Assembly (NCBI GenBank): GCA_937876195.1
Contig: CALEIK010000034.1
Coordinates: 1 to 64,000, forward strand
Length of the DNA: 64,000 nucleotides
Direction of reading: 5' to 3'
Origin: an uncultured Flavobacteriales bacterium
GTDB taxonomy: Bacteria > Bacteroidota > Bacteroidia > Flavobacteriales_D > Crocinitomicaceae
In this document: positions 19,043 to 27,555 of the stretch, one piece after another
Layout of the letters: every line of letters starts with the position of its first letter
Numbering within the stretch: the stretch's first letter is position 1
Translations under genes and position numbers: made by a program
The notes under the pieces: generated by a model
The model's input: only the letters and a program-made list of their open reading frames with translations
Databases searched by the model: none
Told to the model about the DNA's origin: nothing

Positions 19043-20254
19043 ATGAACTTACACGAATATCAAGGAAAATCAATTTTAAAGAGCTTTGGTGTTGCTATCC
19101 AAGAAGGGAGAGTAGTAGACAAAGTGGAGGATGCTGTAAAAGCTGCAAAAGAGTTAACTGCTGAAACAGGAACTGAATGGTTCGTGGTAAAGGCGCAAAT
19201 TCATGCAGGTGGTCGTGGTAAAGGACTTGTTGCAGAAACAGGATCACACGGTGTTGTCTTGGCAAAAGGAATTGATCACGTTGAAGAAAAAGTAAATGGA
19301 ATTCTTGGTGGTCACCTTGAAACAGCTCAAACGAACGGTGTAGGAAAAAAGGTAAATAAAGTACTGATTGCACAAGACGTGTACTATCCAGGAGTATCAG
19401 AAACTTCTGAGTTTTACATGTCAGTTCTTTTAGATAGAGAAGCTGGTAGAAATACAATTGTATATTCAACTGAAGGTGGAATGGATATTGAGCACGTAGC
19501 TGAACACACTCCAGAGTTAATTTATAAAGAAATCATTGACCCACGTGTTGGAATTCAAGGATTTCAAGCAAGAAAAATTGCATTCAACCTTGGTCTTTCA
19601 GGACAAGCGTTTAAGGAAATGACAAAATTTGTGGTGAACTTGTACGCGGCTTACGAAGGGTGTGATGCTTCGATGTTTGAAATTAATCCAGTATTAAAAA
19701 CTTCAGATAATAAAATTATTGCGGTGGATGCAAAAGTAACATTGGACGGTAACTCTTTGTTCAGACATCCGAACTACGCTGCAATGCGCGATAAGACAGA
19801 AGAAGATCCAACTGAAGTTGAAGCAGATGAAGCAGGATTGAACTTTGTGAAACTGGACGGAAACGTTGGTTGCATGGTCAACGGAGCAGGACTTGCGATG
19901 GCAACAATGGATATCATTAAATTGTCTGGTGGAAACCCAGCGAACTTCTTGGACGTGGGCGGTACAGCAGATGCTGAACGTGTAGCTAAAGCATTCAATA
20001 TTATTTTGAAAGACGAAAACGTAAAGGCGATTTTGATCAACATTTTTGGTGGAATTGTACGTTGTGATCGTGTAGCGCAAGGTGTTGTTGATGCCTACAA
20101 GAGCATCGGGAAGTTCCCAGTGCCATTGATAGTGCGTTTGCAAGGAACGAATGCCATTGAAGCGAAAAAACTGATCGATGATTCAGGATTGGACGTTCAA
20201 TCAGTTGTATTGTTACAAGAAGCAGCGGATAAAGTAAGAGAAGTATTGGCGTAA
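19043..20254 (+). CDS. sucC: Succinyl-CoA ligase (ADP-forming) subunit beta
   Basis: SucC is the nucleotide-binding subunit of the TCA-cycle enzyme that converts succinyl-CoA to succinate with substrate-level phosphorylation. From the ATG at 19043 the protein is 403 residues and begins with the family hallmark MNLHEYQGKSILKSFGV. The 47-residue upstream extension is not credible. An ATP-grasp region (VVKAQIHAGGRGKG) and the C-terminal NIFGGIVRCDRVAQGVV and RLQGTNAIEAKK segments are intact. The sucD partner gene is not adjacent, so the two subunits are encoded apart, as in many Bacteroidota. An intrinsic terminator follows at 20273. Confidence 0.96.
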   Translation: MNLHEYQGKSILKSFGVAIQEGRVVDKVEDAVKAAKELTAETGTEWFVVKAQIHAGGRGKGLVAETGSHGVVLAKGIDHVEEKVNGILGGHLETAQTNGVGKKVNKVLIAQDVYYPGVSETSEFYMSVLLDREAGRNTIVYSTEGGMDIEHVAEHTPELIYKEIIDPRVGIQGFQARKIAFNLGLSGQAFKEMTKFVVNLYAAYEGCDASMFEINPVLKTSDNKIIAVDAKVTLDGNSLFRHPNYAAMRDKTEEDPTEVEADEAGLNFVKLDGNVGCMVNGAGLAMATMDIIKLSGGNPANFLDVGGTADAERVAKAFNIILKDENVKAILINIFGGIVRCDRVAQGVVDAYKSIGKFPVPLIVRLQGTNAIEAKKLIDDSGLDVQSVVLLQEAADKVREVLA

Positions 20255-20272
20255 GTCAAACGGATATAGATG

Positions 20273-20304
20273 AAAAGGCGATTGTGATACAGTCGCCTTT
20301 TTTT
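20273..20304 (+). terminator. Intrinsic terminator after sucC
   Basis: A perfect 9-bp stem AAAAGGCGA / TCGCCTTTT (20273-20281 with 20293-20301) encloses an 11-nt loop and runs into a T tract to 20304. It lies 18 bp after the sucC stop. Confidence 0.85.
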
Positions 20305-20444
20305 GTGGTCGCAATTAAAATATTACCAATACATCGCATTGAAAGTAACTCTGTTGTTCCGAAAAAAATATATTTCGTAGATTAGTAAAGAATATTTATG
20401 TACACAACTTTATAGGTTAAAACTGCCAAGGCGCAAACAACGGT

Positions 20445-21008
20445 ATGATGCAAAACGACACTCAATGGGAGAATGAACTAGCACTCATTGCTTCCATTAT
20501 TGATAAAACACCTTTAGATAAATCAATAAAATGGGGAGCGGAAGTGTTTACTTACAATGGAAAAAATGTGGTGAGTTATGGTGGGTTCAAAAATTTCTTT
20601 TCACTCTGGTTTTACAACGGTGTTTTTTTGGAAGATCGATACAACGTTCTTGTCAGTGCCCAAGAAGGTAAGACAAAATCATTGCGACAATGGCGGTTTA
20701 CTTCTAAGGAAGAAATTGATGAACGGAAAATAGTGGAATATATCTTAGAAGCTATTGAAGTAGAAAAAAAGGGACTAAAAATAAAACCAGAAAAATTCGC
20801 ACCTATCCCCTTACCTCAATTGCTTGAAAATGCATTGAAAAAGGATCAAGTATTGAAAGAAGCTTTTGAGAAGCTAACACCTGGAAAGCAAAAGGAATAC
20901 GTCGTTTATATCAATGAGGCTAAGCAGGAAACAACAAAGCACAAACGGCTTGAGAAAATTGTACCAATGATATTAGATGGTACTGGATTGAACGACAGGT
21001 ACAAGTGA
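20445..21008 (+). CDS. YdeI/OmpD-associated family protein
   Basis: This cytoplasmic 187-residue protein has two parts. The N-terminal DUF1801-like domain includes SIIDKTPLDKSIKWGAEVFTYNGKNVVSYGGFKNFFSLWFYNG. The C-terminal YdeI/OmpD-associated segment includes LTPGKQKEYVVYINEAKQETTKHKRLEKIVPMI. The family is widespread and linked in enterobacteria to stress or peptide resistance, but its biochemical role is not established. A second ATG one codon in (20448) is an equally good start. It appears monocistronic, lying between the sucC terminator and the terminator of the convergent DUF3494 gene. Confidence 0.85.
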   Translation: MMQNDTQWENELALIASIIDKTPLDKSIKWGAEVFTYNGKNVVSYGGFKNFFSLWFYNGVFLEDRYNVLVSAQEGKTKSLRQWRFTSKEEIDERKIVEYILEAIEVEKKGLKIKPEKFAPIPLPQLLENALKKDQVLKEAFEKLTPGKQKEYVVYINEAKQETTKHKRLEKIVPMILDGTGLNDRYK

Positions 21009-21055
21009 AAGCAAAGCTTTCGATAAGCGAACGGGAAGTTCGCATAGCTCTATGT

Positions 21056-21095
21056 AAAAAAACACCCACACCTTATTGCTAAGATGCGGATGTTT
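21056..21095 (-). terminator. Intrinsic terminator of the first DUF3494 gene
   Basis: Read on the minus strand, two 16-nt arms (21095-21080 and 21075-21060) pair fully if three G-U wobbles are allowed, around a 4-nt GCAA loop, followed by a T run. The mismatches on the plus strand become G-U pairs only in the minus-strand RNA, so it acts for the leftward gene. It lies 32 bp beyond that gene's stop. Confidence 0.8.
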
Positions 21096-21126
21096 AAACC
21101 TAACCTACTACTTACTACTTAAAATT

Positions 21127-22746
21127 TTACTCTGCCATCAGTTTACCTGATTCTATCAGTTGATTGTTATTACCAATCACTTTATAGAAATAGACTCCTG
21201 ACGAAAGTTTACTCGTATCAATTGTCGTTGAACTTGAAGTGATGTTGTGTTTCATTACCTCATCTCCAATCATTGTATACAAACGAAATTCAATTTCTCC
21301 ATTCTCCATTGTATTCTCCAACGTGATCGTGGTTGAATTTGTAAAAGGATTCGGATAAATCGTAACCTGAACATTTTCATTTGACAGGTCCGAAACACTT
21401 GTAGTTTGACACAACGCTGGATCAATAATTGCTAATCCGTCAATCGCATTCGTTGCAATGGCACCTACGAGGGTCAGCGCTCTTCCGTTGATTTCTGCTC
21501 CAGTCATCAAGTTAACTGCACCCTGAGAAATAATCGTCCCATTGAAGGTAGAATTATCGTTGATGTCAACTGCACCATTCACCATCCAATAGACATTTTC
21601 TGCTAACGTACCATTGGTAAGAACAACATTTGAAAACGTACTTGTTTCAAATGCCCCTTCAATTTTGATGATAAAAACTGCATCAGCTACACCTTGTGAA
21701 TTCAGGTAAACCGAATCAGTCAAAAAAGTGGCTCCGTTTAAAACATACGTGTGCGGTGTCAATACTAAGTTTCCACCAAATTGTGCTGGATAAAGTAATT
21801 CGATATCTGCAGTCAACGTGTTAACGTAATTATATGCTACCAATAAATCAGCAGCGGCTTGACCTGTGGAGAAATCTGGGCTTGCATGAATATTTCCACT
21901 CACCAGCAAAGGATCAAAGCCTGTAGTTAATCCTACATTCGCTCCAACGTCTCCAGTGATATTTGTAATTCCAGCATTTTGAACTGGTCCATCAGATGAA
22001 AATACTGCATAACAACCAACTTCACCAAAGGCAGGCGCTGCTGGTCCAGTAAGAACAGGGCTTCCACAACCAACCGGTGTATACGCCATAACTCCATCTA
22101 TTGTGATCGCTCCGGCAGTGGTAAGTGCTCTTCCTTCCAAAGTATCAGCGACGTTCATGTTAATTCCTGCATTATTTGCAATAACCGTTCCTCTCATTGT
22201 AGTTCCAGCCGACATATCTACTAAGCCTTCTACTTTCCAAAATACGTTGCACGCTTGCGCTCCGTTAATCAAAGTAACTTTCGAACCAGCACTTGTAGAA
22301 AGTGGTCCCGCGATTTGAAAAATAAATACTGCATCCGTATTCGTTTGTCCATCCAAAATTAGTTCTGCATTCAGCGTTGAAGCGCCAGCAACAGCATAAA
22401 CACCTGCATTAAGTGTCTGCCCATTTCCTAACAAAGGAGCTGGAAAAAAATTTGGAGTCGCAACGTCCAACTCGTTATAAGCAAGTAACAAATCTATTGC
22501 CGCTTGTGCAGTTATCGCATCCGCAGCGTGCATTCCACCATTCACATTTCCAAAACCTGTATTGGAACCATTATTCGTACCTACTTTTCCAGTTAACTGA
22601 GAAATTCCTGTATTACTTACCGCGCCGTCCGTAGAGAATAGAACAAAATCAGCTGTGGTACCTAAATTAGGTGCTTGGCTGAAAGTGATTGCTGATGTAA
22701 AAAACAGCGTAACGATTCCTAGAACAATGTGTAATTTTCTTTTCAT
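21127..22746 (-). CDS. Tandem DUF3494 ice-binding-like protein, T9SS type A cargo
   Basis: The 539-residue protein has a signal peptide (residues 1-24). Two consecutive DUF3494 (Pfam Ice_binding) domains occupy about 25-228 and 243-448. A type A T9SS tail covers about 455-539 (TIYPNPFTNSTTITLE … SSGVYFYKV). Each DUF3494 unit shows the usual order: AADFVLFSTDGAVSNTG, LTGKVGTN, GMHAADAITAQAA, LNAGVY, DAVFIFQI and GRALTTAGAITIDG. Such beta-solenoids bind ice in several microbes, but some have other surface roles, so ice binding here is a family-based guess. The second domain is far closer to domain 2 of the 28529-31609 protein than to its own domain 1. The gene has its own motif-bearing promoter (22772-22857) and terminator. 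Confidence 0.9.
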   Translation of the reverse strand: MKRKLHIVLGIVTLFFTSAITFSQAPNLGTTADFVLFSTDGAVSNTGISQLTGKVGTNNGSNTGFGNVNGGMHAADAITAQAAIDLLLAYNELDVATPNFFPAPLLGNGQTLNAGVYAVAGASTLNAELILDGQTNTDAVFIFQIAGPLSTSAGSKVTLINGAQACNVFWKVEGLVDMSAGTTMRGTVIANNAGINMNVADTLEGRALTTAGAITIDGVMAYTPVGCGSPVLTGPAAPAFGEVGCYAVFSSDGPVQNAGITNITGDVGANVGLTTGFDPLLVSGNIHASPDFSTGQAAADLLVAYNYVNTLTADIELLYPAQFGGNLVLTPHTYVLNGATFLTDSVYLNSQGVADAVFIIKIEGAFETSTFSNVVLTNGTLAENVYWMVNGAVDINDNSTFNGTIISQGAVNLMTGAEINGRALTLVGAIATNAIDGLAIIDPALCQTTSVSDLSNENVQVTIYPNPFTNSTTITLENTMENGEIEFRLYTMIGDEVMKHNITSSSTTIDTSKLSSGVYFYKVIGNNNQLIESGKLMAE

Positions 22747-22771
22747 ATATTATTTTTTGGTTTATTTAAGT

Positions 22772-22857
22772 GTGAATTTTGCATTCACCTACCAAAGATG
22801 CTCATGTTATGAAGACAATTTGTTACATAACTTAATCCAAAAGTTACATAATTCACA
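22772..22857 (-). promoter_or_regulatory. Shared regulon promoter, copy A
   Basis: In gene (minus) orientation, TGTGAATTATGTAACTT (22857-22841) is followed by GTTATGTAAC (to 22822 and just beyond). The two GTTACATAA boxes (plus strand 22822-22830 and 22843-22851) start exactly 21 bp apart. After 21 bp comes the -7-like box CATCTTTG (22800-22793), then 4 nt, then GTGAATGCAAAATTCAC (22788-22772), which can form a 5-6 bp hairpin at the predicted transcript start. There is no TTTG -33 box, suggesting activator dependence. The ATG is at 22746. Confidence 0.75.
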
Positions 22858-22889
22858 GGTTCCACTTTTCGCATGGTTTTTCAAATAAT

Positions 22890-24023
22890 TTACTCTTTTG
22901 AATCGCCAGACTTAGGATTAACAAACCTTGAAATCAATTGCATCACTGGTTTACCAAAACGTTTTTTCTGGGTTGGAACAATGTCCCCGAGTAAAAATCC
23001 CCATGGCTTTAAACCCTCAATATGATCAAAAATCACTTTGATGATTGCGGTGACTGGAATAGAAAGGAACATTCCTGGAATTCCCCAGATTGCTCCACCT
23101 ATAAGGACAACTATGATGGAAATAAAGGCATTGATTTGGACACGCGAAGCAACAACTCTGGGTATAATGACATTGTTATCAATGAATTGGATGAATGAAT
23201 ACATAATCAATACGTATAGCATATAAATCGGAGTTTTAGTAACTAGGGCGATTGCCATAAAAATAAATACTCCAATAATTCCCCCCAAGTACGGAATCAG
23301 ATTGAGAATCGCACCGAGCACGCCTAACAGAATAGCATATTCAATTCCTAGGATAAAGAGTCCAATGGAATTGAGAATGGCAACAATGATAAGTTCAAAG
23401 AAAAGTCCAATCAAGTAGCTCTGAATAATTTTTTTTGTCCCCACTAATACTTCCTCTACAGTGTTAAGATGTCTCGATTGAAAAAGACGTCGGATAAATT
23501 CAATGAACAATGGTTTGTAATAAAGAATCATGCATAAATAAACTGGAAGCAAAAACACGGTTGCTGCGAATTGTCCCGCTATCGTTATGTTCTCGCCAAA
23601 AGCAAAATCATCCAGTTGATTGTCGCGAGTTTCTAGGATCCAGGCCTCTATTCTGTAAACAGGAATGCTTGTATTTTTGGAAAACCAGCTTAAAAATTGT
23701 GCGCTCATCTCAGAAAATTTGGTGTTTATTTCTGGAAGCAGCTCGCTAAAACTAGCGCTTTGAGCAACGAGAAGATACACTATCCCAGAAATAAAGCTGA
23801 AAGCTAAAAACATTGAAATCCCGATGGCTAAAACTTTAGGTATTTTTCGATTAATGAAAAAGTTGACCATTGGGTTGAGCAATATAGCTAGTATAATCGC
23901 GTAAATAATTGGTGTGAGAATATTTTGAGCCACCCACAGTGTGTACACCAAGGCAAAAAGACTAACAAATATGAGTGCGATTTTGGCATAAAAAGGATAT
24001 CTGCCATTGCTCACAGCTTTCAT
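22890..24023 (-). CDS. AI-2E family transporter (PerM-like permease)
   Basis: This inner-membrane protein of 377 residues has about seven to eight hydrophobic segments. The N-terminal pair YAKIALIFVSLFALVYTLWVA and ILTPIIYAIILAILL opens the family fold. The conserved C-terminal helices include GVLGAILNLIPYLGGIIGVF, VASRVQINAFISIIVVLIGGAIWG and PGMFLSIPVTAIIKVI. Family members have been proposed to export quorum-sensing or other small molecules, or to work as ion antiporters; the substrate here is unknown. Its ATG overlaps the stop of the preceding gene by 4 nt (ATGA), so it is translated from the same message as the holin-like and 137-residue genes. Confidence 0.9.
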   Translation of the reverse strand: MKAVSNGRYPFYAKIALIFVSLFALVYTLWVAQNILTPIIYAIILAILLNPMVNFFINRKIPKVLAIGISMFLAFSFISGIVYLLVAQSASFSELLPEINTKFSEMSAQFLSWFSKNTSIPVYRIEAWILETRDNQLDDFAFGENITIAGQFAATVFLLPVYLCMILYYKPLFIEFIRRLFQSRHLNTVEEVLVGTKKIIQSYLIGLFFELIIVAILNSIGLFILGIEYAILLGVLGAILNLIPYLGGIIGVFIFMAIALVTKTPIYMLYVLIMYSFIQFIDNNVIIPRVVASRVQINAFISIIVVLIGGAIWGIPGMFLSIPVTAIIKVIFDHIEGLKPWGFLLGDIVPTQKKRFGKPVMQLISRFVNPKSGDSKE

Positions 24024-24433
24024 TTAATTTCCTCTGGATTTGTTTCCTCTGCTGATTGATTTTTGCTTCCCAAATTTTTTAGAAATGAAAAAACTTTGGA
24101 TCGAATCTTATCTGAATTGAGTGCAACATTCTTTGATACCACCATACCTAAAACGCTTCCAGCGATTTGTTGCAACGTATTTTCCGATTTTCCAATGACC
24201 AATTTCTTCGCGATGTAACCCGCGCTCATACCCATGGATAAACTGAAAAGTTCGCTCTTTACTTCTGGTGATTTAATTATTTCCTTTAAACCATGTGTCA
24301 AGAGTTGAATGGGATGAACGCTATCAATCATTTCAGACAATTCTGCTTTCAAGGTTGTCATTTCCTCTTTCCCTTGCACTTCCAGTTCAAGTATTCTTGC
24401 TTGAAGATCCGTTATGTTGGCTATCTTGTTCAT
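24020..24433 (-). CDS. Hypothetical protein in envelope-stress cluster
   Basis: This 137-residue protein has no named family that I recognise. Residues 1-40 form a likely coiled coil (NITDLQARILELEVQGKEEMTTLKAELSEM). The middle (SLSMGMSAGYIAKKLVIGKSENTLQQIAGSVLGMVVSKNVAL) is amphipathic and mildly hydrophobic, resembling small proteins that follow phage-holin-family genes in Bacteroidota. It begins 4 bp after the holin-like gene and overlaps the AI-2E-type gene by 4 nt, so the three are an operon. It is probably membrane-associated. Confidence 0.75.
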   Translation of the reverse strand: MNKIANITDLQARILELEVQGKEEMTTLKAELSEMIDSVHPIQLLTHGLKEIIKSPEVKSELFSLSMGMSAGYIAKKLVIGKSENTLQQIAGSVLGMVVSKNVALNSDKIRSKVFSFLKNLGSKNQSAEETNPEEIK

Positions 24434-24437
24434 ACGA

Positions 24438-24776
24438 TCAATTTAAAAGTTGTGAAATAATACGATTTTTCATTCTTCGGACAAACGCATTGTGTGTAAT
24501 GAATAACACTATACTCACAAGACCATAAAACCCAGCGACTATAACAAATCCAATATAAACTTCATCCAATAATTCACCGATCCAGAAGGACAGGCCTATG
24601 TTGATGAAAAGTCCGAAAAATAACAGTGCAATGACTAACATCACGCGTGACAGAAATCTGGAAGAAACATCTGCAGTTTTGTCTACAGCCTTTAATTTCA
24701 AGAGTTCATAGTTCGTTTTACTGTATGCTTCTACTCTAGCGAGAAGCGATTCCATAATTTTTTCTTTTGTCGGCAT
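24438..24776 (-). CDS. Phage holin family (superfamily III-like) membrane protein
   Basis: The 112-residue protein has a charged N-terminal helix (ESLLARVEAYSKTNYELLKLKAVDKTADVSSRFLSR) and then two membrane helices (VMLVIALLFFGLFINIGLSFWIG and VYIGFVIVAGFYGLVSIVLFIT). This is the layout of the DUF1469/holin-X group in non-phage bacterial genomes, where it usually sits with YtxH, CsbD and other stress genes, as here. Nothing nearby suggests a prophage, so lysis is unlikely; an envelope-stress role is inferred. An ATG at codon 8 is an alternative start. Confidence 0.82.
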   Translation of the reverse strand: MPTKEKIMESLLARVEAYSKTNYELLKLKAVDKTADVSSRFLSRVMLVIALLFFGLFINIGLSFWIGELLDEVYIGFVIVAGFYGLVSIVLFITHNAFVRRMKNRIISQLLN

Positions 24777-24789
24777 AAAAATGAGGATT

Positions 24790-24826
24790 AAAAATGGTCA
24801 GATTAATTGCTCAATCTGACCATTTT
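24790..24826 (-). terminator. Strong terminator inside the stress-gene cluster
   Basis: Two perfectly complementary 14-nt arms (24791-24804 and 24813-24826) with an 8-nt loop form a long stem. On the minus strand the stem is followed by a T run. It lies 52 bp after the second YtxH stop and ahead of the holin-like gene, so it splits the cluster into two transcripts or limits readthrough. Confidence 0.85.
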
Positions 24827-24878
24827 ATTGTTTGTAATCTGAGGGAGTTAAACCAAAAACTCTCCCGTGCTAATGCTA

Positions 24879-25106
24879 TTAGTTTTTGTTCTCAATTTCC
24901 GCGTGCTGATCTGGATTGATTTGATCAATCACACCAGCAAGCTTATCTTGAATTAGATCTTTTAGATCTTCACCTTTAGCAAGTAACTTCTTTCTAGTTT
25001 CAGATCCCTTGTCAGGCGCAAATAGAATTCCTAGAACCCCACCAATTGCTACTCCAATAAGAACTGCTCCTATTACTTTTCCCGTATTATTATTTGAATC
25101 TTTCAT
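24879..25106 (-). CDS. YtxH domain protein (copy 2)
   Basis: This 75-residue small membrane protein has a hydrophilic start (MKDSNNNTGK), one glycine-rich membrane helix (VIGAVLIGVAIGGVLGILFAP), the YtxH signature DKGSETRKKL and a charged helical tail. It is a close tandem duplicate of the gene 11 bp upstream. YtxH proteins are typically induced by general stress in Firmicutes and Bacteroidota. Molecular function is unknown. It is last before the terminator at 24790-24826. Confidence 0.88.
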   Translation of the reverse strand: MKDSNNNTGKVIGAVLIGVAIGGVLGILFAPDKGSETRKKLLAKGEDLKDLIQDKLAGVIDQINPDQHAEIENKN

Positions 25107-25117
25107 GATGCACTGGA

Positions 25118-25336
25118 TTAACCTTTGGTTTTTTCTTTACTGTTTTTTTGACCATCCAAGAGTGCATCATATTTTTCTTGCAAAGACTTTTTCAAATCGT
25201 CTCCTTTTGACACCAATTTCTTACGTGTCACACTTCCTTTGTCTGGTGCGAAAAGAATTCCAAGTGCACCACCTACTACTGCTCCGACCAATAGTGCTCC
25301 GACTATTTTTCCTGTATTGTTATTTGATTTTTCCAT
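25118..25336 (-). CDS. YtxH domain protein (copy 1)
   Basis: The 72-residue paralogue of the next gene has the same order: MEKSNNNTGK, a glycine-rich helix (IVGALLVGAVVGGALGILFAP), DKGSVTRKKL, and a lysine-rich tail. The two copies are alike through the helix and the signature and diverge in the tail, so duplication was followed by divergence at the C-terminus. It is co-transcribed with lmo0937 upstream (28-bp gap) and YtxH copy 2 downstream (11-bp gap). Confidence 0.88.
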   Translation of the reverse strand: MEKSNNNTGKIVGALLVGAVVGGALGILFAPDKGSVTRKKLVSKGDDLKKSLQEKYDALLDGQKNSKEKTKG

Positions 25337-25364
25337 TGTATTATATTTAAATTGTTTCTATTTG

Positions 25365-25520
25365 TTAATTAATTCTTCTTCCTTGTACCACTCTAAGAAT
25401 TACCGCAATTAGCGCGATTACGAGTAGTACATGTATTATTCCGCCGGCATTGTAACCAAGAAAGCCAATTGCCCAAAGAATGAGAAGAACGACTGCGACT
25501 AAATAAAGTAAATTGCTCAT
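25365..25520 (-). CDS. Lmo0937 family small membrane protein
   Basis: From the internal ATG near 25520 the protein is 51 residues: MSNLLYLVAVVLLILWAIGFLGYNAGGIIHVLLVIALIAVILRVVQGRRIN-like, with two membrane helices separated by GYNAGG. This matches the lmo0937 family found in stress-induced gene sets. The longer frame starting at 25580 has a histidine-rich, non-conserved extension that overlaps a stem-loop, so I reject it. It is the first of three tiny membrane-protein genes before the terminator at 24790. Confidence 0.82.
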   Translation of the reverse strand: MSNLLYLVAVVLLILWAIGFLGYNAGGIIHVLLVIALIAVILRVVQGRRIN

Positions 25521-25537
25521 CTTTTTTTGTTTTAAGT

Positions 25538-25567
25538 AAAGCCATCCCCCATGAGAATGATGGCTTT
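25538..25567 (-). other. Stem-loop in leader of lmo0937 gene
   Basis: AAAGCCATC and GATGGCTTT are perfectly complementary over 9 bp around a 12-nt loop, between the PorE-like stop (25581) and the lmo0937 start. No T run follows on the minus strand, so it looks like an RNA processing or stability element rather than a terminator. Positions may be off by one base. Confidence 0.5.
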
Positions 25568-25580
25568 GATTCATATTCAA

Positions 25581-27536
25581 CTATTTTTTCCTTACAATAA
25601 ATTCCGTACGTCTGTTCTTTTGATGCTCTGCACCCGAACAATCTGCAACTTCATCCTCACACGCACAATTATTGGTCAATTTATTCTCTCCATAACCTTT
25701 ACCGTAAATACGTTCAGGATTCGTGATTCTTTCCTTGATATAATCAGCAGATGATTTAGCACGTCTTTGTGATAATGCATCATTGTATCCTCTTTCCCCT
25801 CGACAATCCGTGTGTGATTTCAATTCAATTTCCATGTTAGGGAACTGCTTCATTACTTTCACCATTTTATCCAATTCTTTAGCCGCGGTTGGTGATATGT
25901 TTGATTTATCGTACGCAAAATAGATTGGTTTCAATTTAATTGTAGCGCCAATATCTGACTCTAATACTATATCCTCGTCTACAACTACAACTTCTTCCTC
26001 ATCATCCTCTCCATTCTGGATAAGCTCAAGATTTGCTACGATTACTTCTTCCGTACCGATTGAGTTGGCTGTATTCTTTCCTTCTTTGAAGCCATCTTTG
26101 TTTCCAGTTAATTCAAAGTTTCTACCAGAGTCAACCACAAATTCATAAGCCCCCATTTCATCCGCTATGACCTCGCTCATCTCGTTTCCATCTTCATCAA
26201 ACAGCTTCACTGTCGTTCCTGGAAGTGGATTTTTATCATCATCTCTTGCTACACCAGCTATCATTCTAGCATTTGATTTAACATTCAATAGATCGACTCC
26301 ATAAATATCATCCATTCCGCTACCATTGGCTCTGTTAGAAGAAAAATAACCTTTGCTCGTCTTATCATCGGAAATCAATCCGTAATCGTCATTTAGTGTA
26401 TTCAATGGAGCTCCTGCATTGGTTACTTTATTCCATGCTGACCCGTTCATTGGACTGCTGAAAATATCCAACCCGCCTAGACCGAAGTGTCCGTTTGACG
26501 CGAAATGCAATGTTTTTCTCGATTCATCAAAGAAAGGAAACATTTCATCGCCTTCAGTATTGATTACGTTACCCAAATTCTCAGGTGTTCCCCAAGAACC
26601 GTCTCCAGCTCTTAACGAACGGTAAAGATCTGTACCCCCAAAACCACCTGGCATGTCACTAGTGAAGTACATCGTTTTTCCATTAGACAATAAATGTGGT
26701 TGACCAACTGAGTAAGAAACATTGTTATGTTCAAACGCAACAGGATCCGACCATTCATCATTTTCTAATGTGCGCGTAAAAATTCGAAGCTCGACAATAT
26801 TATCCTTGGTTTTGTCCCTTGAAACATTCTTTGAATAGGCCATGTACGTTCCTGAATTACTAAACGTCGCAGGTCCATCGTGCATTTTTCCATTTTCCTT
26901 TTTATCAAAGAATTCACGGTTTTTCAATTGACCTTCTTCAACATCAGCAACATACAAGTTAAAAAATGGCTCGTTGTTCCGGTTGTCTCTACGTTTGACC
27001 ATTTTGGGCGATGCATTACTTGAAGCATAAACAACCTGATCTTTGTAATAGGAAGTTCCAAAATCTTGAGAATCGGTATTGATGTCCATCTCATGGATTT
27101 TGAAGTTTCCGTTGTCATTTGAAAGCGTGCTGAACTGATCTTTGTTCTCACGAAAACTTGTCGCTCTTAAATCATTTGGTTGTTGGGCTGAAAATTTAGT
27201 CATCTGAACATCTGATTCGCCGTACTTTCCGCTATTCTTCAAAACCATGGCATAGTTGTAATAATCTTCAGAAACAAGTTCGTTCCCATTATTAATCAAC
27301 ATTGCATAGGTTTCTTCCGACTCCTCATTCTGTTGCATCTTTCGATAACTTTCTGCCAAATTTCTTTGTCCAGAAACCGTTAAGTCTTTTGTTCTTTCAT
27401 ATTTACCGATTGCATCATCGTATGCGTAAATAGTGAAGAACTTGTCGCCTTTTTTCTCCTTTGAAGATTTTTCTTGGGCAAAAGCTCCTAGACTGATTCC
27501 AGTCAGGACAAGTATGGATAGTATTATTTTTTTCAT
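25581..27536 (-). CDS. PorE-like OmpA family protein (TPR, propeller, CRD, OmpA)
   Basis: The 651-residue protein starts with a signal peptide ending GAFAQ. Then come TPR-like helices (residues about 25-125) and a PD40/WD40-type propeller (about 150-415, with YSVGQPHLLSNGKTMYFTSDMPGGFGGTDLY and MFPFFDESRKTLHFASNGHFGLGGLDIF). A carboxypeptidase-regulatory domain covers about 425-500, and a C-terminal OmpA domain binds peptidoglycan (HTDCRGERGYNDALSQRRAKSSADYI). The same four-part order is seen in PorE of the Porphyromonas T9SS, which tethers the machine to the cell wall. It follows a PorP gene by 19 bp and probably forms an envelope anchor for it. Multiple such paralogues per genome are usual, so it need not be the core T9SS copy. 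Confidence 0.88.
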   Translation of the reverse strand: MKKIILSILVLTGISLGAFAQEKSSKEKKGDKFFTIYAYDDAIGKYERTKDLTVSGQRNLAESYRKMQQNEESEETYAMLINNGNELVSEDYYNYAMVLKNSGKYGESDVQMTKFSAQQPNDLRATSFRENKDQFSTLSNDNGNFKIHEMDINTDSQDFGTSYYKDQVVYASSNASPKMVKRRDNRNNEPFFNLYVADVEEGQLKNREFFDKKENGKMHDGPATFSNSGTYMAYSKNVSRDKTKDNIVELRIFTRTLENDEWSDPVAFEHNNVSYSVGQPHLLSNGKTMYFTSDMPGGFGGTDLYRSLRAGDGSWGTPENLGNVINTEGDEMFPFFDESRKTLHFASNGHFGLGGLDIFSSPMNGSAWNKVTNAGAPLNTLNDDYGLISDDKTSKGYFSSNRANGSGMDDIYGVDLLNVKSNARMIAGVARDDDKNPLPGTTVKLFDEDGNEMSEVIADEMGAYEFVVDSGRNFELTGNKDGFKEGKNTANSIGTEEVIVANLELIQNGEDDEEEVVVVDEDIVLESDIGATIKLKPIYFAYDKSNISPTAAKELDKMVKVMKQFPNMEIELKSHTDCRGERGYNDALSQRRAKSSADYIKERITNPERIYGKGYGENKLTNNCACEDEVADCSGAEHQKNRRTEFIVRKK

Positions 27537-27555
27537 CGTGTTTTATTTAAATCAA

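Noticed and set aside
24438..24776. Phage holin-family gene as a sign of a prophage
   Set aside because: No integrase, capsid, tail or lysin genes are nearby; this holin-like family is common with YtxH/CsbD-type stress genes in non-phage contexts.
25538..25567. Stem-loop as a terminator after the PorE-like gene
   Set aside because: There is no T run on the minus strand after the stem, so intrinsic termination is unlikely; kept only as a leader stem-loop.
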